Shown here in pieces: positions 63,048-64,000 of a stretch of DNA of 64,000 nt (its first letter is position 1; the number at the start of each line of letters is the position of its first letter). The notes below the pieces were generated by a model that saw nothing but the letters and a program-made list of their open reading frames with translations, ran no database searches and was not told where the DNA came from. This DNA is from Roseibium sp. MMSF_3544 (GTDB lineage: Bacteria; Pseudomonadota; Alphaproteobacteria; Rhizobiales; Stappiaceae): the NCBI RefSeq assembly GCF_030732845.1, contig NZ_JASHKA010000012.1:62001-126000 (forward strand), written 5' to 3'. The translations under genes and the position numbers were made by a program.

Positions 63048-63544
63048 GCTTCCCCTGCGGTTTCAAACAAGGCCGTGCTCATCGCCTCCGTGGCCGAATG
63101 TCCGGCCCAGACGACGAATTGAAAGGCTTGATAGAAACGTTCGCAGTTTTCAAGTGCATTTGTCAGCATGGCTTCGATCTGGGCCGAGGACGCTTCTGCA
63201 CCACCGGACAGAAGCAGCGACTGGCGGAACATGATGACGTTCTCTTTGTGCCAAAGATCGAAGTGGCCCATCCAAAGTTGCTCGTTTACCTGAGCCAGCA
63301 GGCGGATCACCTCTGTCTTGCGGGGCTCCGTGACTTTCAGATCAAAGGCACAGGCAAGATGCAGAGCTTCCACTTCCTCCATCCAGGAGAAGGAAACATG
63401 GTAGTCGCACCAGCTGCCTCCGAGGGAGATGGTGATTTCGTCCTCGTCCGAGCGCTCGAAGGCCCAGTCGTTCAAGGCGGCGACTGTTTCGATCGTATCT
63501 ACGGGATTGCCAGGTCGCTCGAATTCGATCTCGATGAGGCTCAT
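63044..63544 (-). CDS. YbjN domain-containing protein
   Basis: A 166-residue protein with the YbjN pattern (GGSWCDYHVSFSWMEEVEALH, LLAQVNEQLWMGHFDLWHKENVIMFRQSL). GGGGAGAAGG precedes ATG 63544. YbjN proteins are thought to be stress-related or chaperone-like. It overlaps proC by four bases. Confidence 0.9.
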   Translation of the reverse strand: MSLIEIEFERPGNPVDTIETVAALNDWAFERSDEDEITISLGGSWCDYHVSFSWMEEVEALHLACAFDLKVTEPRKTEVIRLLAQVNEQLWMGHFDLWHKENVIMFRQSLLLSGGAEASSAQIEAMLTNALENCERFYQAFQFVVWAGHSATEAMSTALFETAGEA

Positions 63545-63901
63545 GATGCCTTCTCCCCTTTCGAGCCGGGGGCCGAAAACCCGATCAGGATAACCGGGCG
63601 GGCCGCCGGGATATGTCCCATGCCGGAGGAGCAAAAAGCGTCCTTTGGTGGCCCTTCAGAAGAGAACCGGTTCCGCCTTGCTCCGACGAATCCCTGTTAT
63701 CTTTGAGTATAGGATCAGGAATGATTTAATGGATACATACCAAATCGAATGAAAAAGCTGAAACTTGTGGAAGACTCAGCGGAATTTTTGATCAAACTGC
63801 TCAAAAACATTGCGTTTCCGCCAAGTTCATCCGTCGCATTTCTGTCATCAACAATTAACAGAAAGTGCTCACTTCGGCGTCAGCCGAGCGTTCCAAGCAA
63901 C

Positions 63902-64000
63902 TCAATCTTTGCCGGAACCATCGCTTTCCAGCTTTGCCAGTCTCGATTCGAGTTCTTCGATCTTGTCGAGCGCGCGCACGGCCATGTCCTTGACCGCTTC
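63902..64000 (-). CDS. ubiK: UbiK accessory factor family protein, C-terminus only
   Basis: The minus strand at the right edge reads an open frame ending at TGA 63902-63904: EAVKDMAVRALDKIEELESR then LAKLESDGSGKD. A C-terminal coiled coil upstream of ybjN-proC is the position and form of UbiK/BMFP proteins, which assist ubiquinone synthesis. The 5' part lies beyond the window. Confidence 0.75.
   Translation of the reverse strand, partial: EAVKDMAVRALDKIEELESRLAKLESDGSGKD

Overview
The window is a chromosomal segment of a GC-rich alphaproteobacterium. Gene content points to the Hyphomicrobiales, and within them to something like the marine Stappiaceae (Roseibium/Labrenzia). That placement is inferred from gene content, not from a marker phylogeny. 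Supporting signs are a long-tailed UvrB, DUF1402 and DUF1176 proteins, a CtrA-type box, the ilvE/MarR/OmpR-EnvZ block, a SorT-like sulfite dehydrogenase with its own ECF sigma factor, and the ubiK-ybjN-proC order at the right edge. I found no rRNA, tRNA, CRISPR array, transposase or phage structural gene.

Layout. 1-5.7 kb: a cut-off unknown gene, a multi-domain peptidoglycan-hydrolase-like protein and uvrB. 5.7-10 kb: sparse accessory genes (VOC protein, MFS transporter, small membrane protein, GIY-YIG protein) embedded in a family of composite palindromic repeats. 10-25 kb: a membrane-bound class III cyclase, two DUF1176 proteins, an exported agmatine-deiminase-like enzyme, a large coiled-coil protein behind a CtrA box, a dicarboxylate-symporter/solute-binding fusion, clpS, a chalcone-isomerase-like/MFS pair, DUF6665, DUF1402 and an MBL hydrolase. 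25-36 kb: a cold-shock-domain protein with a long Gly/Arg/Tyr-rich N-terminus, GNAT, rlmJ, an RNase T2 pair, a GST, an RND efflux pair, an outer-membrane beta-barrel and a Ca2+/Na+ exchanger.

36-52 kb: uvrC is followed about 12.5 kb later by pgsA-moaD-moaE. Between them lie a TPR-sulfotransferase, a membrane EEP protein, tdk, a truncated-haemoglobin/PAS-adenylate-cyclase operon, a methyltransferase, a wHTH-TolB-TPR regulator, an XRE regulator divergent from a Tat-exported peptide-binding protein and an M81 peptidase, and hlyU. 52-57 kb: a Bcr/CflA exporter, then a sulfite dehydrogenase and its cytochrome c, convergent with an anti-sigma/ECF sigma pair. 57-64 kb: ilvE, MarR, a two-component system, csaA, a TetR regulator, proC, ybjN and the 3' end of ubiK.

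How the genes work together. MoaD/MoaE make molybdopterin, which the sulfite dehydrogenase needs; the adjacent ECF/anti-sigma pair probably controls that enzyme. The globin and PAS-cyclase overlap by four bases and look like a split gas- or redox-responsive cAMP device. UvrB and UvrC are two parts of nucleotide excision repair. The most promising undescribed items are the globin/cyclase operon, the CtrA-boxed coiled-coil protein, the RGG-like cold-shock protein, the symporter/binding-protein fusion and the composite repeat family.
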